DNA from: Pontibacillus litoralis JSM 072002
GTDB lineage: Bacteria > Bacillota > Bacilli > Bacillales > BH030062
Direction: 5' to 3'
DNA length: 64,000 nucleotides
Assembly (NCBI RefSeq): GCF_000775615.1
Contig: NZ_AVPG01000009.1
Location: forward strand, 1 to 64,000
Shown here: positions 36,501 to 43,939 of the stretch, piece by piece
How positions within the stretch are numbered: position 1 is the stretch's first letter
How the letters are laid out: every line of letters begins with the position of its first letter
The notes under the pieces: generated by a model
What the model saw: the letters and a program-made list of their open reading frames with translations, nothing else
What the model was told of the DNA's origin: nothing
Databases searched by the model: none
Program-made: the position numbers and the translations under genes

Positions 36501-38701
36501 AACAATATTTACTTGAAAAGGATATATACCCTGATACAAAAGATATTAATTCTGCTATTCGAGCATTTAATAGTATTAATGGTGAATGGTTGCTTCGAAT
36601 CATTGGAAGTAAGGGCCATTTTTCTCGGGAGAAGCTTAGTATTGTATCCGCCATTAAATATTCACTTAGTCTTCACCAACATGACAAAATTATTTGGGTT
36701 CCTATATCATTGGAAGAAATATTACGTGTAGCAGGTGCGGTGAAGTTAACAAAAAGTGAAGGAGTGTTTTCTGCATCAAATTTAGGTATTCGTGGTGCTA
36801 CAAGTGATGACATTCTATTAGTAGGTGTAGAAATACAAACTGATGATATTTTTATTCATTTTTACCCGATTGAAGTCAAGATTGGTAGTGACCAACGTTC
36901 GAAAGCAAAAGAACAAATTGAGAAAACGAAGTCTCTATTCGATGATCAGTTAAAAGAGAGTAATGATGAGGGTGAAAGACCGTTTAAGAATAAATTTTTC
37001 CGTAATTTCTTTGTGCAAATGCTTTTAGCAAATGCTAGAAAGTTTACAATGAACAAATTGTGGAATGAGAAGCACTTTGATATGCTAGAAAATGTTAAAG
37101 GACGTTTGTTAAATGATGATTTCCATATAGGGTATCATTTGGAAAAATATATTGGTAAAGGTGCTATCTTATCGTTTAGAAGTGGAGGATCATGGCGTTC
37201 TGCAATATTGCAAGACGATGTTATGAATGTTCAATTGGCCGAAGAAGATGCTTACACAGGATTAGTTGAAGATATAAGTGCTATTAGGTTAAAAATGGAG
37301 CAGGGAAAATTAGATTTGCCAAAAAAGGCGTTGCTTTCCAACTTATATAGAGGAGAATCTAGTGCTTTGACTGCTAAGATGGCACAGGAAATGAAATATC
37401 CAATTAATGATGAAATAATGGTTGAATCAGAAAAAGAAATGCTAGAAAAACAAGTCGTACCAGCAATTGCTGAAGTTCCAAATATTTTTCCGTCTAATAC
37501 GTCTACTGTTATTTATAAGCATGAGGAAGAAGTGCACAATGAAGAAGATACCTCTGTCTCAGAAAACCTTCCAGAGTTAGAAGATGTTCGGGTGCTAATT
37601 GGAAACATACAAGGATCAACAAAACAAGTATATTGGGAATATGGGCATTCAGATTTAGCTAATCGCCACATTTTGATTTCAGGAAAATCTGGTCAAGGAA
37701 AAACATATTTTATTCAGTCGATGTTAATGGAACTAGCTCAACAAGGTATATCGAGTATTATCTTTGACTATACAGATGGTTTTAAAAAGAGCCAACTAGA
37801 AAATCAATTTAAAGACCATTTAGGTACCGACTTGATAAATTATTTAGTCGCCATGGATAAATTTCCGATAAATCCGTTTAAACGTAATCAAAAAGAGATT
37901 GATGAAGGGATTTATATGACGGAAGATTATTCTGATGTAGCAGAGCGAACGAAAAGTGTATTTAGTGCTATTTATCGAGACCTTGGACACCAACAATTAA
38001 ACGCTATATATCAGGCTACCATACGGGGATTAAAAAAGTATGAAGAGCAAATGAACCTTGAAGTTTTAAGAGAAGAATTGCAAGAAGATGGTTCAGGTCC
38101 AGCCAAAACAGCTTTGGCGCAAATTAGTTTACTAATTGATAAGAATCCATTTGATCATACTCAAGCTAATGATTGGTCAAAATTAGGAGACCAAAAAGGT
38201 AAAGTGCATATTGTTCAAATGACCACCTATACAAGGGATGTCCAGCTGATGATTACTGAGTTTATTTTATGGGACATTTGGCATTATAAAGTGCAACATG
38301 GAGACAAATCTTTACCATTCCCAGTAATCTTAGATGAAGCACAAAATCTGGATCATAGTGACAAATCTCCAAGTTCTAAAATACTTACTGAAGGTCGTAA
38401 ATTTGGTTGGTCTGGTTGGTATGCTACCCAGTTCTTAAAAGGACAGCTAACATCTGATGAAATATCCAGGTTGCAAAATGCAAGTCAGAAAATTTTCTTT
38501 CAACCTCCTGAAAACGAGATTAGTTCGATTGCAGCTATGTTAGGTCATGACGCAAGTGCTCGTAAAGAATGGGAGAAAAAGCTTTCGTCTTTAAAGAAAG
38601 GCCAATGCGTTTCCTATGGACCTGTTCGAAATGAAAAAGGAGAGTTGCAAAATAGTGTTCCAGTGGTAATTGATATAACATCAATGGAAAAACGTTTTTA
38701 A
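33494..38701 (+). CDS. dptH: DNA phosphorothioation-dependent restriction protein DptH
   Basis: A very large (about 1735-residue) protein. The C-terminal part is a HerA/FtsK-like ATPase: Walker A GKSGQGKT at about residue 1397 and Walker B FPVILDEAQNL near 1610, with a late sensor-like KIFFQPPENE. A central stretch near 1110-1130 reads SDDILLVGVEIQTDDIFIHFYPIEVKIG, a good match to a PD-(D/E)xK nuclease core (Asp, then E-V-K). I start at the ATG at 33494, 9 bases after GGAG, inside the end of dptG. DptH would be the motor and perhaps the nuclease of the complex. Nuclease function is inference. Confidence 0.85.
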   Translation: MLNQFYNYLADKLTDFLETQSLKGGERFYLQFDEKTHVKEFADTLNALDNAEPFKYTHEKGSPFETFALNINGIRVVVAATKEDVKPDYLVTLRNKAGEQTDKWEKTALLSICDETLDSIRGGSSDLQKEGMPFHVKSIVSNLKEEIEKSNLMKHEREVLDFHLDTKLKDIITQPSLFDFEEVLSLLHQEKIPKVVYSQLGLFYDGNLSEYTNRNAVNKRLEENADLYERVQHIHEYENLDQQLEKLFDDKGVKKLKREDWQQVEYKDVKESNDQLKKLKGEVLSYHEKQNKLTNEKLTYWEKAQNENTKPGQRKRHIIVFNPDSEPIINMTFEFDEYLRKDYLTKNSLDIAEVKGKKLHVSIPSGTNETTFRKVSYKHNNENKSSYDFYICIVECTPSQLEGIKTYYSIDSTRKNIVITSDEESVIFGLLGNDVEEITLEQENETIQLMSGKSFIVSGDSPAWTDDTLTLTLKTGLSSIPIKLKEQVVKLPPVLGQRVWKLKREHQEHFFYKNNKLQQGTREFNIREEYNEYLMYESRWINEEMRYAHLSIQGLESMKLDINPMIEEAYQQLLEYYQNHTLPSLSYMDTTLIQISRQFLQAYNNEIDSINEGVPLTTRQKNLFLLGTIRNGRKVLLTPLHPLNILYQLKVNEELEDEQVESHILERLKPNNLLPYIYEQGDVIYKPVNQNVASEWLIYEPLNHETLEGSDTYHANLIEEKMKQFIDHFRYLFLHGSKAPLKVNVINMSNDKEVLRGIIQFLKSQVEKNGLSAIVPVAISIYHHVESESAFESFSMYNDTAQIEQIFDVSLQTKNLDPIDMLRIIRDNIQYYKLKNNGEYRYAHISFYRMANQEYNAKNRMNEIDSGMALDGLLSSLNSLATQNDFRTGFGTKHSLHDDNLFMQTVRNMNEFASNLDNEGRNPYSKRQSIVTMSSSLQEGMLDNLYNVSHWVTFIDPHVDLEYFQRSAKELLVIHYSDQYSSSDKYDAITVTDKNLQYAKVIEQYLLEKDIYPDTKDINSAIRAFNSINGEWLLRIIGSKGHFSREKLSIVSAIKYSLSLHQHDKIIWVPISLEEILRVAGAVKLTKSEGVFSASNLGIRGATSDDILLVGVEIQTDDIFIHFYPIEVKIGSDQRSKAKEQIEKTKSLFDDQLKESNDEGERPFKNKFFRNFFVQMLLANARKFTMNKLWNEKHFDMLENVKGRLLNDDFHIGYHLEKYIGKGAILSFRSGGSWRSAILQDDVMNVQLAEEDAYTGLVEDISAIRLKMEQGKLDLPKKALLSNLYRGESSALTAKMAQEMKYPINDEIMVESEKEMLEKQVVPAIAEVPNIFPSNTSTVIYKHEEEVHNEEDTSVSENLPELEDVRVLIGNIQGSTKQVYWEYGHSDLANRHILISGKSGQGKTYFIQSMLMELAQQGISSIIFDYTDGFKKSQLENQFKDHLGTDLINYLVAMDKFPINPFKRNQKEIDEGIYMTEDYSDVAERTKSVFSAIYRDLGHQQLNAIYQATIRGLKKYEEQMNLEVLREELQEDGSGPAKTALAQISLLIDKNPFDHTQANDWSKLGDQKGKVHIVQMTTYTRDVQLMITEFILWDIWHYKVQHGDKSLPFPVILDEAQNLDHSDKSPSSKILTEGRKFGWSGWYATQFLKGQLTSDEISRLQNASQKIFFQPPENEISSIAAMLGHDASARKEWEKKLSSLKKGQCVSYGPVRNEKGELQNSVPVVIDITSMEKRF

Positions 38702-38709
38702 TATAGTAA

Positions 38710-38750
38710 AACAAAAGGTGTACAGAATATCGTGCATCTTTTGTTTACCC
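38710..38750 (+). terminator. Terminator of the dptFGH operon
   Basis: AACAAAAGGTGTAC (38710-38723) pairs, with G-U wobbles, with GTGCATCTTTTGTT (38732-38745). The T-run is part of the arm. It closely resembles the terminator at 39240. Confidence 0.65.
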
Positions 38751-39239
38751 CTAAATTGCAGATATGCCAATGAAAAAATGGTGTGGTTCAAGTAAAGGAT
38801 TAATCGAATTTGATGGACAGAAGTTTGCTCTGACGATTGACGTAAGTATGAAAGGTGCACAATTACTACACGAGATGACGCGACAAATTTGTGAGTATAG
38901 GCTACATAGTTATTTTGAACGGAAGAGTCAGTCGAGAAACAACACGCATTAAAAAAAATATAAAACAATGTATATCCATCACATTTTGATGCACAATAAT
39001 AACTGAGATAGGATAGAGTGTTTCCATGAGATGAGGTGTCAAAGTTGGACAAAGATGCTTTACTTTCGTTTGAACATTACGTTTAAAATGAGGTGTTGAC
39101 AGCAGACTTTTCCATGAACGACTCCAATGAGTACACGAATCAAACCCATTTGTAAATGAGGTGTTGGTGATCGGCTACTAAATGAACCGATAAAAGTGAT
39201 ACAAAATCAGGATATGTTCCTATTCCTATCTCACCCCAG
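38751..39239. other. Gene-poor stretch at the right edge of the island
   Basis: A 62-codon frame (38764-38952, starting MPMKKWCGSSKGLIEFDGQK) has no ribosome binding site and I do not recognise it. It may be a decayed gene fragment. Further right, ATGAGGTGT(T/C) recurs at about 39034, 39090 and 39158. The stretch ends in a strong plus-strand terminator with no gene before it, so an untranslated RNA is possible. Confidence 0.4.
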
Positions 39240-39275
39240 CAAGGTGCATTCAGTTCGGATGCATCTTGTTTTTTT
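39240..39275 (+). terminator. Strong terminator without an obvious upstream gene
   Basis: CAAGGTGCAT (39240-39249) and ATGCATCTTG (39259-39268) pair almost perfectly and are followed by seven T residues. The sequence resembles the dptH terminator at 38710. Confidence 0.75.
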
Positions 39276-39319
39276 CTGTTAATAAACGTAAACAATTAAT
39301 CATAAAAGGTGGGGCTTAT

Positions 39320-39973
39320 ATGAATATGACGCTGGAGTGGATATATCAATTGCCAAAAGGATTGGAAACTGCTTTTACATCGGAGCCGCTGGAGTATCGG
39401 GAGGCTATTTTAGTAGGGGAGGATTTAGAACGAACAGGTCGCGTGAAGCAAATCATTTATAGAGATTCGTTTGATACAACTTGGACGTTAAAAGACTTGA
39501 AGCGATATGTGAAAGAGATGGAAACGGAGCCTCATCATATAAAGGTACATTTTGATGGTGGCTTTGATTTAGAAACGCAAGAAGCGGGGTTAGGGTGTGC
39601 CATTTATTATGAACAAAATGGTAAAAGCTATCGGATGCGTAAAAATGCCAGGGTTGAGGAACTCCATTCGAATAATGAAGCGGAATATGCTGCCCTTCAT
39701 TTAGCTTTGGTGGAGGTGGAGAGATTAGGAGTCCGTCAAATGCCTGTTACGGTTATTGGGGATTCGCAAGTCGTTATTCATCAATTGAGTGGAGAGTGGC
39801 CGTGTTTAGATGCCGAATTGTCAACATGGGCAGATCGCATAGAACAAAAGCTAGAAGAGCTCAAACTAACGCCAAGCTTCCGCGTCATTTCGAGGAAAAA
39901 CAATCGAGAAGCAGATCGATTGGCTACGCAAGCACTTGAACATGTGGAAGTGGAGAGTATTCGCGAGGTGTAA
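39320..39973 (+). CDS. RNase HI-like (reverse-transcriptase-like) protein, YpeP type
   Basis: A 217-residue protein. After an N-terminal region of about 75 residues, an RNase H fold begins with IKVHFDGGFDLETQEAGLGCAIYY (first catalytic Asp in FDGG), followed by HSNNEAEYAALHLAL (catalytic Glu), VTVIGDSQVVIHQL (Asp) and SRKNNREADRLATQAL (final Asp). All four acidic positions are present. It would cut RNA in RNA-DNA hybrids. The ATG at 39320 is preceded by AAAGGTGGGG; an upstream in-frame ATG lies within the preceding terminator. It marks the return to conserved chromosome. Confidence 0.85.
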   Translation: MNMTLEWIYQLPKGLETAFTSEPLEYREAILVGEDLERTGRVKQIIYRDSFDTTWTLKDLKRYVKEMETEPHHIKVHFDGGFDLETQEAGLGCAIYYEQNGKSYRMRKNARVEELHSNNEAEYAALHLALVEVERLGVRQMPVTVIGDSQVVIHQLSGEWPCLDAELSTWADRIEQKLEELKLTPSFRVISRKNNREADRLATQALEHVEVESIREV

Positions 39974-40049
39974 GTTTTGTTTGCTGCACAACATTTTGTA
40001 CGCTTTTTTAGTATAATGGCATTAACGAGTAACAAGGTGGGTGACGGAA

Positions 40050-40502
40050 ATGTTATGGAAAAAGAAGCACAAAGATGTGACAGAAGAGGATTTAATGAAT
40101 AATGAGCATGTCGAAAAGTCACAAAGTAAAGCGAAGGAATATTTACAAGATACGAACAAGCTAAAGGAGTTAATTCATCAAGCAGAAGAGAAGGTAGGTC
40201 ATTCAAAGGGGAAAGAAAGCTTCTTGAAAGAGAATATACAATCACTAAAAACGATGTTCGAGCTTGTAAAGACGTATATTAAAGGCGATTATAAACATAT
40301 ACCATATCGTTCCTTGTTATTCATAGTAGGGGCCATTGTGTACTTTGTTAGCCCAATCGATACCATTCCAGATATTTTAGTAGGATTTGGCTTTACAGAT
40401 GATGCCGCGGTAATTGGGTTCACGTTAATGCAAGTCAAAAAGGATTTAGATAACTTTAAAGCGTGGAAGGATGCGAAGGAAATAGATCCCATTGATGAAT
40501 AA
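40050..40502 (+). CDS. YkvA/DUF1232-family membrane protein
   Basis: A 150-residue protein. Residues 1-90 are charged and helical (a likely coiled coil), and the C-terminal half carries the DUF1232 signature: YRSLLFIVGAIVYFVSPIDTIPDILVGFGFTDDAAVIGFTL, with one or two membrane helices. The family's function is unknown. The ATG at 40050 has AAGGTGG nine bases before it; an in-frame GTG at 40041 touches that site. TATAAT lies upstream at about 40012. Confidence 0.82.
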   Translation: MLWKKKHKDVTEEDLMNNEHVEKSQSKAKEYLQDTNKLKELIHQAEEKVGHSKGKESFLKENIQSLKTMFELVKTYIKGDYKHIPYRSLLFIVGAIVYFVSPIDTIPDILVGFGFTDDAAVIGFTLMQVKKDLDNFKAWKDAKEIDPIDE

Positions 40503-40673
40503 AGTCAGGTGATACAGAGGCGGCTTGATAACAAGTGCGGTGGCACATCATTTGAAGGGTGAGTATTGTAGTGTGAGTAGCCTCATCTTACATACGAGAG
40601 GAAATCCGTTTAGCTTGTGTGGTCCTGCTTGGTGTTGCAAAGTGTTGTAGTCACTATTACTCATTTCGTCAAA

Positions 40674-40705
40674 GGCCAATCAGAGCTTCTGGTTGGCTCG
40701 TTTTT
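40674..40705 (+). terminator. Terminator after the YkvA-like gene
   Basis: GGCCAATCAGA and TCTGGTTGGC form an imperfect stem at 40674-40697 followed by TTTTT. It lies about 170 bp after the gene. The stretch in between shows no gene. Confidence 0.65.
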
Positions 40706-40769
40706 GTTGTGCAGTTGAAGTAGTATTTGGCATAATAAGTTTGTAGTTAATGCGAAAGGTGGGAGAAAT

Positions 40770-40958
40770 GTGGGGCAATTGTTGAGAGGTGTTTTATTTG
40801 GCGCGCTTGGTATTGTATGTTTATTTGTACTTGTAACAGTGCCAATGTCAACGCCTGTTTGGGCGATAGTGCTTGTGTTAAGTATGGTGCTTAATTTCAC
40901 AGGCTTAATTATTATTATTCGTTCCATTCGTGTATTAACGGATGAGGGTAAAGAATAG
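40770..40958 (+). CDS. Small two-helix membrane protein
   Basis: A 62-residue protein of two hydrophobic helices (about residues 6-26 and 31-50) with a short charged tail (RVLTDEGKE). The start is GTG at 40770 behind AAAGGTGGGAG; the ATG two bases earlier is out of frame and runs into a stop. I do not recognise a family. It is short and alone, but the ribosome binding site and clear helix pattern support it. Confidence 0.6.
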   Translation: MGQLLRGVLFGALGIVCLFVLVTVPMSTPVWAIVLVLSMVLNFTGLIIIIRSIRVLTDEGKE

Positions 40959-40967
40959 ATTCTTACA

Positions 40968-41002
40968 TAAAAAAACGAGGAGGGGGTTATCTCTCCTCGT
41001 TT
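40968..41002 (-). terminator. Terminator of the small lipoprotein gene
   Basis: AAACGAGGAG (40973-40982) and CTCCTCGTTT (40993-41002) form a perfect 10-bp stem, with a T-tract on the minus strand. Confidence 0.8.
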
Positions 41003-41334
41003 AGTGTTTCTTTGTAAATTTCTCCTTCTGAGTATTCAATGATTTTGAATAGTTGTTTCTTTTTTACATAAATACTTTTGTATACTTCTTTTCCTTCAGC
41101 GTTATGGTAGATGATCACTCGTTTTTCGTTGTTATCTTTTACGATAGATGGTGTAAGAGTAGGTAAGTTAATATTCTCCTGTACAGCCGTGTATTCAGGT
41201 AGTTCTTCTATTTTTGTTTCGTATGTACGTTTTTGATTAGGGGAGTCTTCTTTTGATGCATCTTCCATCGTTTGGTTCTCACAACCAACAAATACGATCA
41301 TCATAATGGTCATGAGTAGGAATAATCTCTTCAT
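40987..41334 (-). CDS. Small lipoprotein of unknown function
   Basis: A 115-residue protein. Residues 1-18 form a lipoprotein signal with lipobox FVGC (Cys18). An acidic linker follows, then a small domain containing KRVIIYHNAEGKEVYKSIYVKKKQLFKIIEYSEGEIYKE, which looks beta-rich. I recognise no family. AAGGAGC lies before the ATG. It is monocistronic and divergent from the SRPBCC gene. Confidence 0.75.
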   Translation of the reverse strand: MKRLFLLMTIMMIVFVGCENQTMEDASKEDSPNQKRTYETKIEELPEYTAVQENINLPTLTPSIVKDNNEKRVIIYHNAEGKEVYKSIYVKKKQLFKIIEYSEGEIYKETLNEER

Positions 41335-41438
41335 CGCATGATGCTCCTTTTCTTTACCAATTAGATCTCTCCTCTAGTATAGCGAATGGATGGTATAGAT
41401 GTCTATTTATGATAAATACACCTCTCGTTAGAAAAATG

Positions 41439-41467
41439 TTTACATTAGGTGTGTTTGTAAATATAAT
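41439..41467 (+). promoter_or_regulatory. Sigma-A promoter of the SRPBCC gene
   Basis: TTTACA (41439-41444), a 17-bp spacer and a perfect TATAAT (41462-41467) lie 33 bp before the start codon. Confidence 0.8.
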
Positions 41468-41500
41468 GAATTCATCTATAAAAAAGGGAGAATGAAATAG

Positions 41501-42229
41501 ATGAAAGAAATGAAAGTATATCGTTTTGAGCAATGGATTGATGCACCAATTGACCTTGTGTATGACTATATACATAAAGATGATCACGTCCGTCAATGGA
41601 ATTCAATAGTAATGGGAAATGAGTATGAATGTAAGGAAGAAGATATTGCAGTTGGTACGACATTTAAAACAACGATGAAAATCGATAAGAAGGTTCTAAC
41701 GTTTGATGCGGAAATTGTGGAACATGAACCCCCGTATAAAGGAACTGTGCAAACGAGATCCAAAGAAGGTGTGAGCATGACGAGGTATCGTTTATCAGAA
41801 GAAGAGGGTGGGACGAAGTTAGTCGTTGAGGCTAGTTTAACACCGAGTAATCTATATTATAAGATGGCGACGAAGTTATTCGGGTGGACAGTTAAGTTTG
41901 TATATAATGAACAATACGAGCAATTTGTTGATTATGTTTATACAGGGTTTAAGAGATTAGAATATTTCAATACTGAATGTGAGGAGTATATAGAAGCTGC
42001 CTGTAAATACAATGATCAAAAGCATATATATGAGGTATATTTTGGTGACATAGAAGATGAACAAATGCACAATACCTTCATGCGATTAGGATACGATATT
42101 AGCGAAAACGGGGAAGCTCTTCTATTTACTACTCAAGATCCAGATGAGACGCAGCAACTATTTGAACAATGGGCGGAGGAAGTGTTTTTCCAACACGTGT
42201 ATGAACGAGTAAAGCAGGGAGAGAATTAA
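41501..42229 (+). CDS. SRPBCC/START-fold protein
   Basis: A 242-residue soluble protein. The first 145 residues look like an SRPBCC (polyketide-cyclase/AHSA1-like) ligand-binding fold: EQWIDAPIDLVYDYIHKDDHVRQWN at the start, then GTTFKTTMKIDKK, MTRYRLSEEEGGTKLVVEASLTP, and a final long helix. The last 90 residues are extra and acidic, and unlike a standard SRPBCC protein. The ligand is unknown. It is monocistronic behind a good promoter, with a terminator after it. Confidence 0.75.
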   Translation: MKEMKVYRFEQWIDAPIDLVYDYIHKDDHVRQWNSIVMGNEYECKEEDIAVGTTFKTTMKIDKKVLTFDAEIVEHEPPYKGTVQTRSKEGVSMTRYRLSEEEGGTKLVVEASLTPSNLYYKMATKLFGWTVKFVYNEQYEQFVDYVYTGFKRLEYFNTECEEYIEAACKYNDQKHIYEVYFGDIEDEQMHNTFMRLGYDISENGEALLFTTQDPDETQQLFEQWAEEVFFQHVYERVKQGEN

Positions 42230-42265
42230 AAATGTTGTATGATGATATCTATAAAAGGATTTAAG

Positions 42266-42297
42266 GAGTTTGGTTTTTAGACTGAACTCTTTTTTTG
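42266..42297 (+). terminator. Terminator of the SRPBCC gene
   Basis: GAGTTTGGT (42266-42274) pairs, with G-U pairs, with ACTGAACTC (42281-42289), followed by seven T residues. Confidence 0.75.
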
Positions 42298-42355
42298 TCT
42301 TTGCATACATTTTGCATATTTATGGTGTATGTTGAGAAGGGAGGAGGAGATAGCG

Positions 42356-43843
42356 ATGAAAAAACATATAATTATTGGTGCAATAGTGATGGTTAGTTTG
42401 TTGTCTGCTTGTGCACAAAGTGATGATGAGGCGGTAGATAAGAAAGAACAAGAACTTATTGAAGTAAAGCAAGTTAATGCAGAGGGGCGTAATGTGAAAG
42501 AAGTTGAGATAACAGCAGAGGAAGCAGAATGGGAATTGGATAAGGAGAATAAGCTTACTGCATATACATATAATGGTGCCGTTCCAGGTGAGCAAATTCG
42601 CGTGCAAGAAGGAGATGTATTAAGGGTAAACTTTACTAATTTTTTAGACGAGTCAGCTACGATACATTGGCATGGTATTCCTGTTCCGAATTCAGAGGAT
42701 GGTATTCCAGGTGTAACTCAAGATGCTGTGCAATCAGGGGAGAGTTATACGTATGAATTTGTGGCGGAAGATCCAGGTACTTATTGGTATCATACGCATC
42801 AAAATGGGGCCGAGATGATCGATAAAGGTTTATATGGATCTATCATAGTGGAACCGAAAGAAGGAATAGATGCAGATAAAGATTATACACTTGTGCTAGA
42901 TGAATGGGAGTCTAGTAAATTAAACGATCATAATCAAGAGACTGAGTCAAGTGAAGGGCACGGTTCTATGATGCATGATATGTCTTCCTATGATGTGTAT
43001 ACTATTAATGGAAAGACTTATGACGGAAGTAAGCCATTAACTGTCGAAAAAGGGGAAAAGGTGAAATTACGCTTTATTAATGCAGGATATGTTGTACATC
43101 ATATGCATATTCCTGTTCAATATAAAGTAACACATGTTGATGGACAGAAGGTGAACCAACCTAATGAGCAAGATGGACTGTTAGAAATTGCACCGGGAGA
43201 ACGGTATGATATTGAATTTGTGGCGAATGGAGATAAGAATTTTACCATTGATCGCCACGGTAAAACGGAAGCCACTCCGGATATGCGTATCGATGTGGTG
43301 TATGAAGAGGGAAATGGTGCGTTTATGGAGCATAAGGATGTAGCAAACCAAGTTGATATTACTAGATTAGGAAATGATGGAGATGCTCCTTTTACTCTAA
43401 ATGATATCTATGATGTCGAATACACAATGGACTTAGGAACGACAATGGATCATAGTGAAATGGCGATGAAATGGACGATTAATGATAAAGTTTATCCTGA
43501 GACACCTCCGCTAAAGGTTTCTAAAGGGGATAAGGTTAAAGTACAATTAAAGAATTCAAGTATGGATCATTCCACTCATCCGATGCATTTGCACGGACAC
43601 TTCTTTCAAGTGTTAAGTAAAAATGGAGAGCATTTAAGTGGATCTCCAATTATTAAAGATACACTGAATGTGAAGCCAGGTGAAACGTATGAAGTAGCGT
43701 TTGTGGCTAATAATCCTGGCAATTGGTTATTCCATTGTCATGATCTTCATCATGCTTCTAATGGAATGGTGACGGAAGTAAAGTATAACAATTTCAAACC
43801 TTTCTATAAAGATTCAGGAAAAGTAGATAATCAGCCAGAATAG
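42356..43843 (+). CDS. Multicopper oxidase lipoprotein
   Basis: A 495-residue three-cupredoxin-domain oxidase on the outer face of the membrane. The lipobox LSAC ends a signal peptide at about residue 19. All four copper motifs are visible: IHWHGIPVP, TYWYHTHQNG, HPMHLHGHFF, and WLFHCHDLHHASNGM, which supply the type 1, 2 and 3 sites. A Met/His-rich insertion (HGSMMHDMSSYD) and MDHSEMAMKW are typical of copper-tolerance enzymes that oxidise Cu(I). The ATG at 42356 follows GGGAGGAGGAG. The downstream two-component system and CopB ATPase support a copper-detoxification role. Confidence 0.9.
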   Translation: MKKHIIIGAIVMVSLLSACAQSDDEAVDKKEQELIEVKQVNAEGRNVKEVEITAEEAEWELDKENKLTAYTYNGAVPGEQIRVQEGDVLRVNFTNFLDESATIHWHGIPVPNSEDGIPGVTQDAVQSGESYTYEFVAEDPGTYWYHTHQNGAEMIDKGLYGSIIVEPKEGIDADKDYTLVLDEWESSKLNDHNQETESSEGHGSMMHDMSSYDVYTINGKTYDGSKPLTVEKGEKVKLRFINAGYVVHHMHIPVQYKVTHVDGQKVNQPNEQDGLLEIAPGERYDIEFVANGDKNFTIDRHGKTEATPDMRIDVVYEEGNGAFMEHKDVANQVDITRLGNDGDAPFTLNDIYDVEYTMDLGTTMDHSEMAMKWTINDKVYPETPPLKVSKGDKVKVQLKNSSMDHSTHPMHLHGHFFQVLSKNGEHLSGSPIIKDTLNVKPGETYEVAFVANNPGNWLFHCHDLHHASNGMVTEVKYNNFKPFYKDSGKVDNQPE

Positions 43844-43847
43844 ATAC

Positions 43848-43881
43848 AAAGGAATCATTTTCGAATGGTTCCTTTTTTTTT
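43848..43881 (+). terminator. Terminator of the multicopper oxidase gene
   Basis: AAAGGAATCATT and AATGGTTCCTTT pair around TTCG with one G-U, followed by a long T-run. Confidence 0.85.
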
Positions 43882-43939
43882 GAAATGACTGTTGTACAAT
43901 AAATATAAATGTAAGAGATAAGATAAATGAGGGATTGGG

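Noticed and set aside
38764-38952. 62-codon frame after dptH
   Set aside because: It has no ribosome binding site and no recognised family, and lies between two terminators. I describe it as part of a gene-poor stretch rather than as a gene.
39781-40245. 154-codon frame antisense to the RNase H-like and YkvA-like genes
   Set aside because: It spans two well-supported genes on the other strand and has no start signal or domain.
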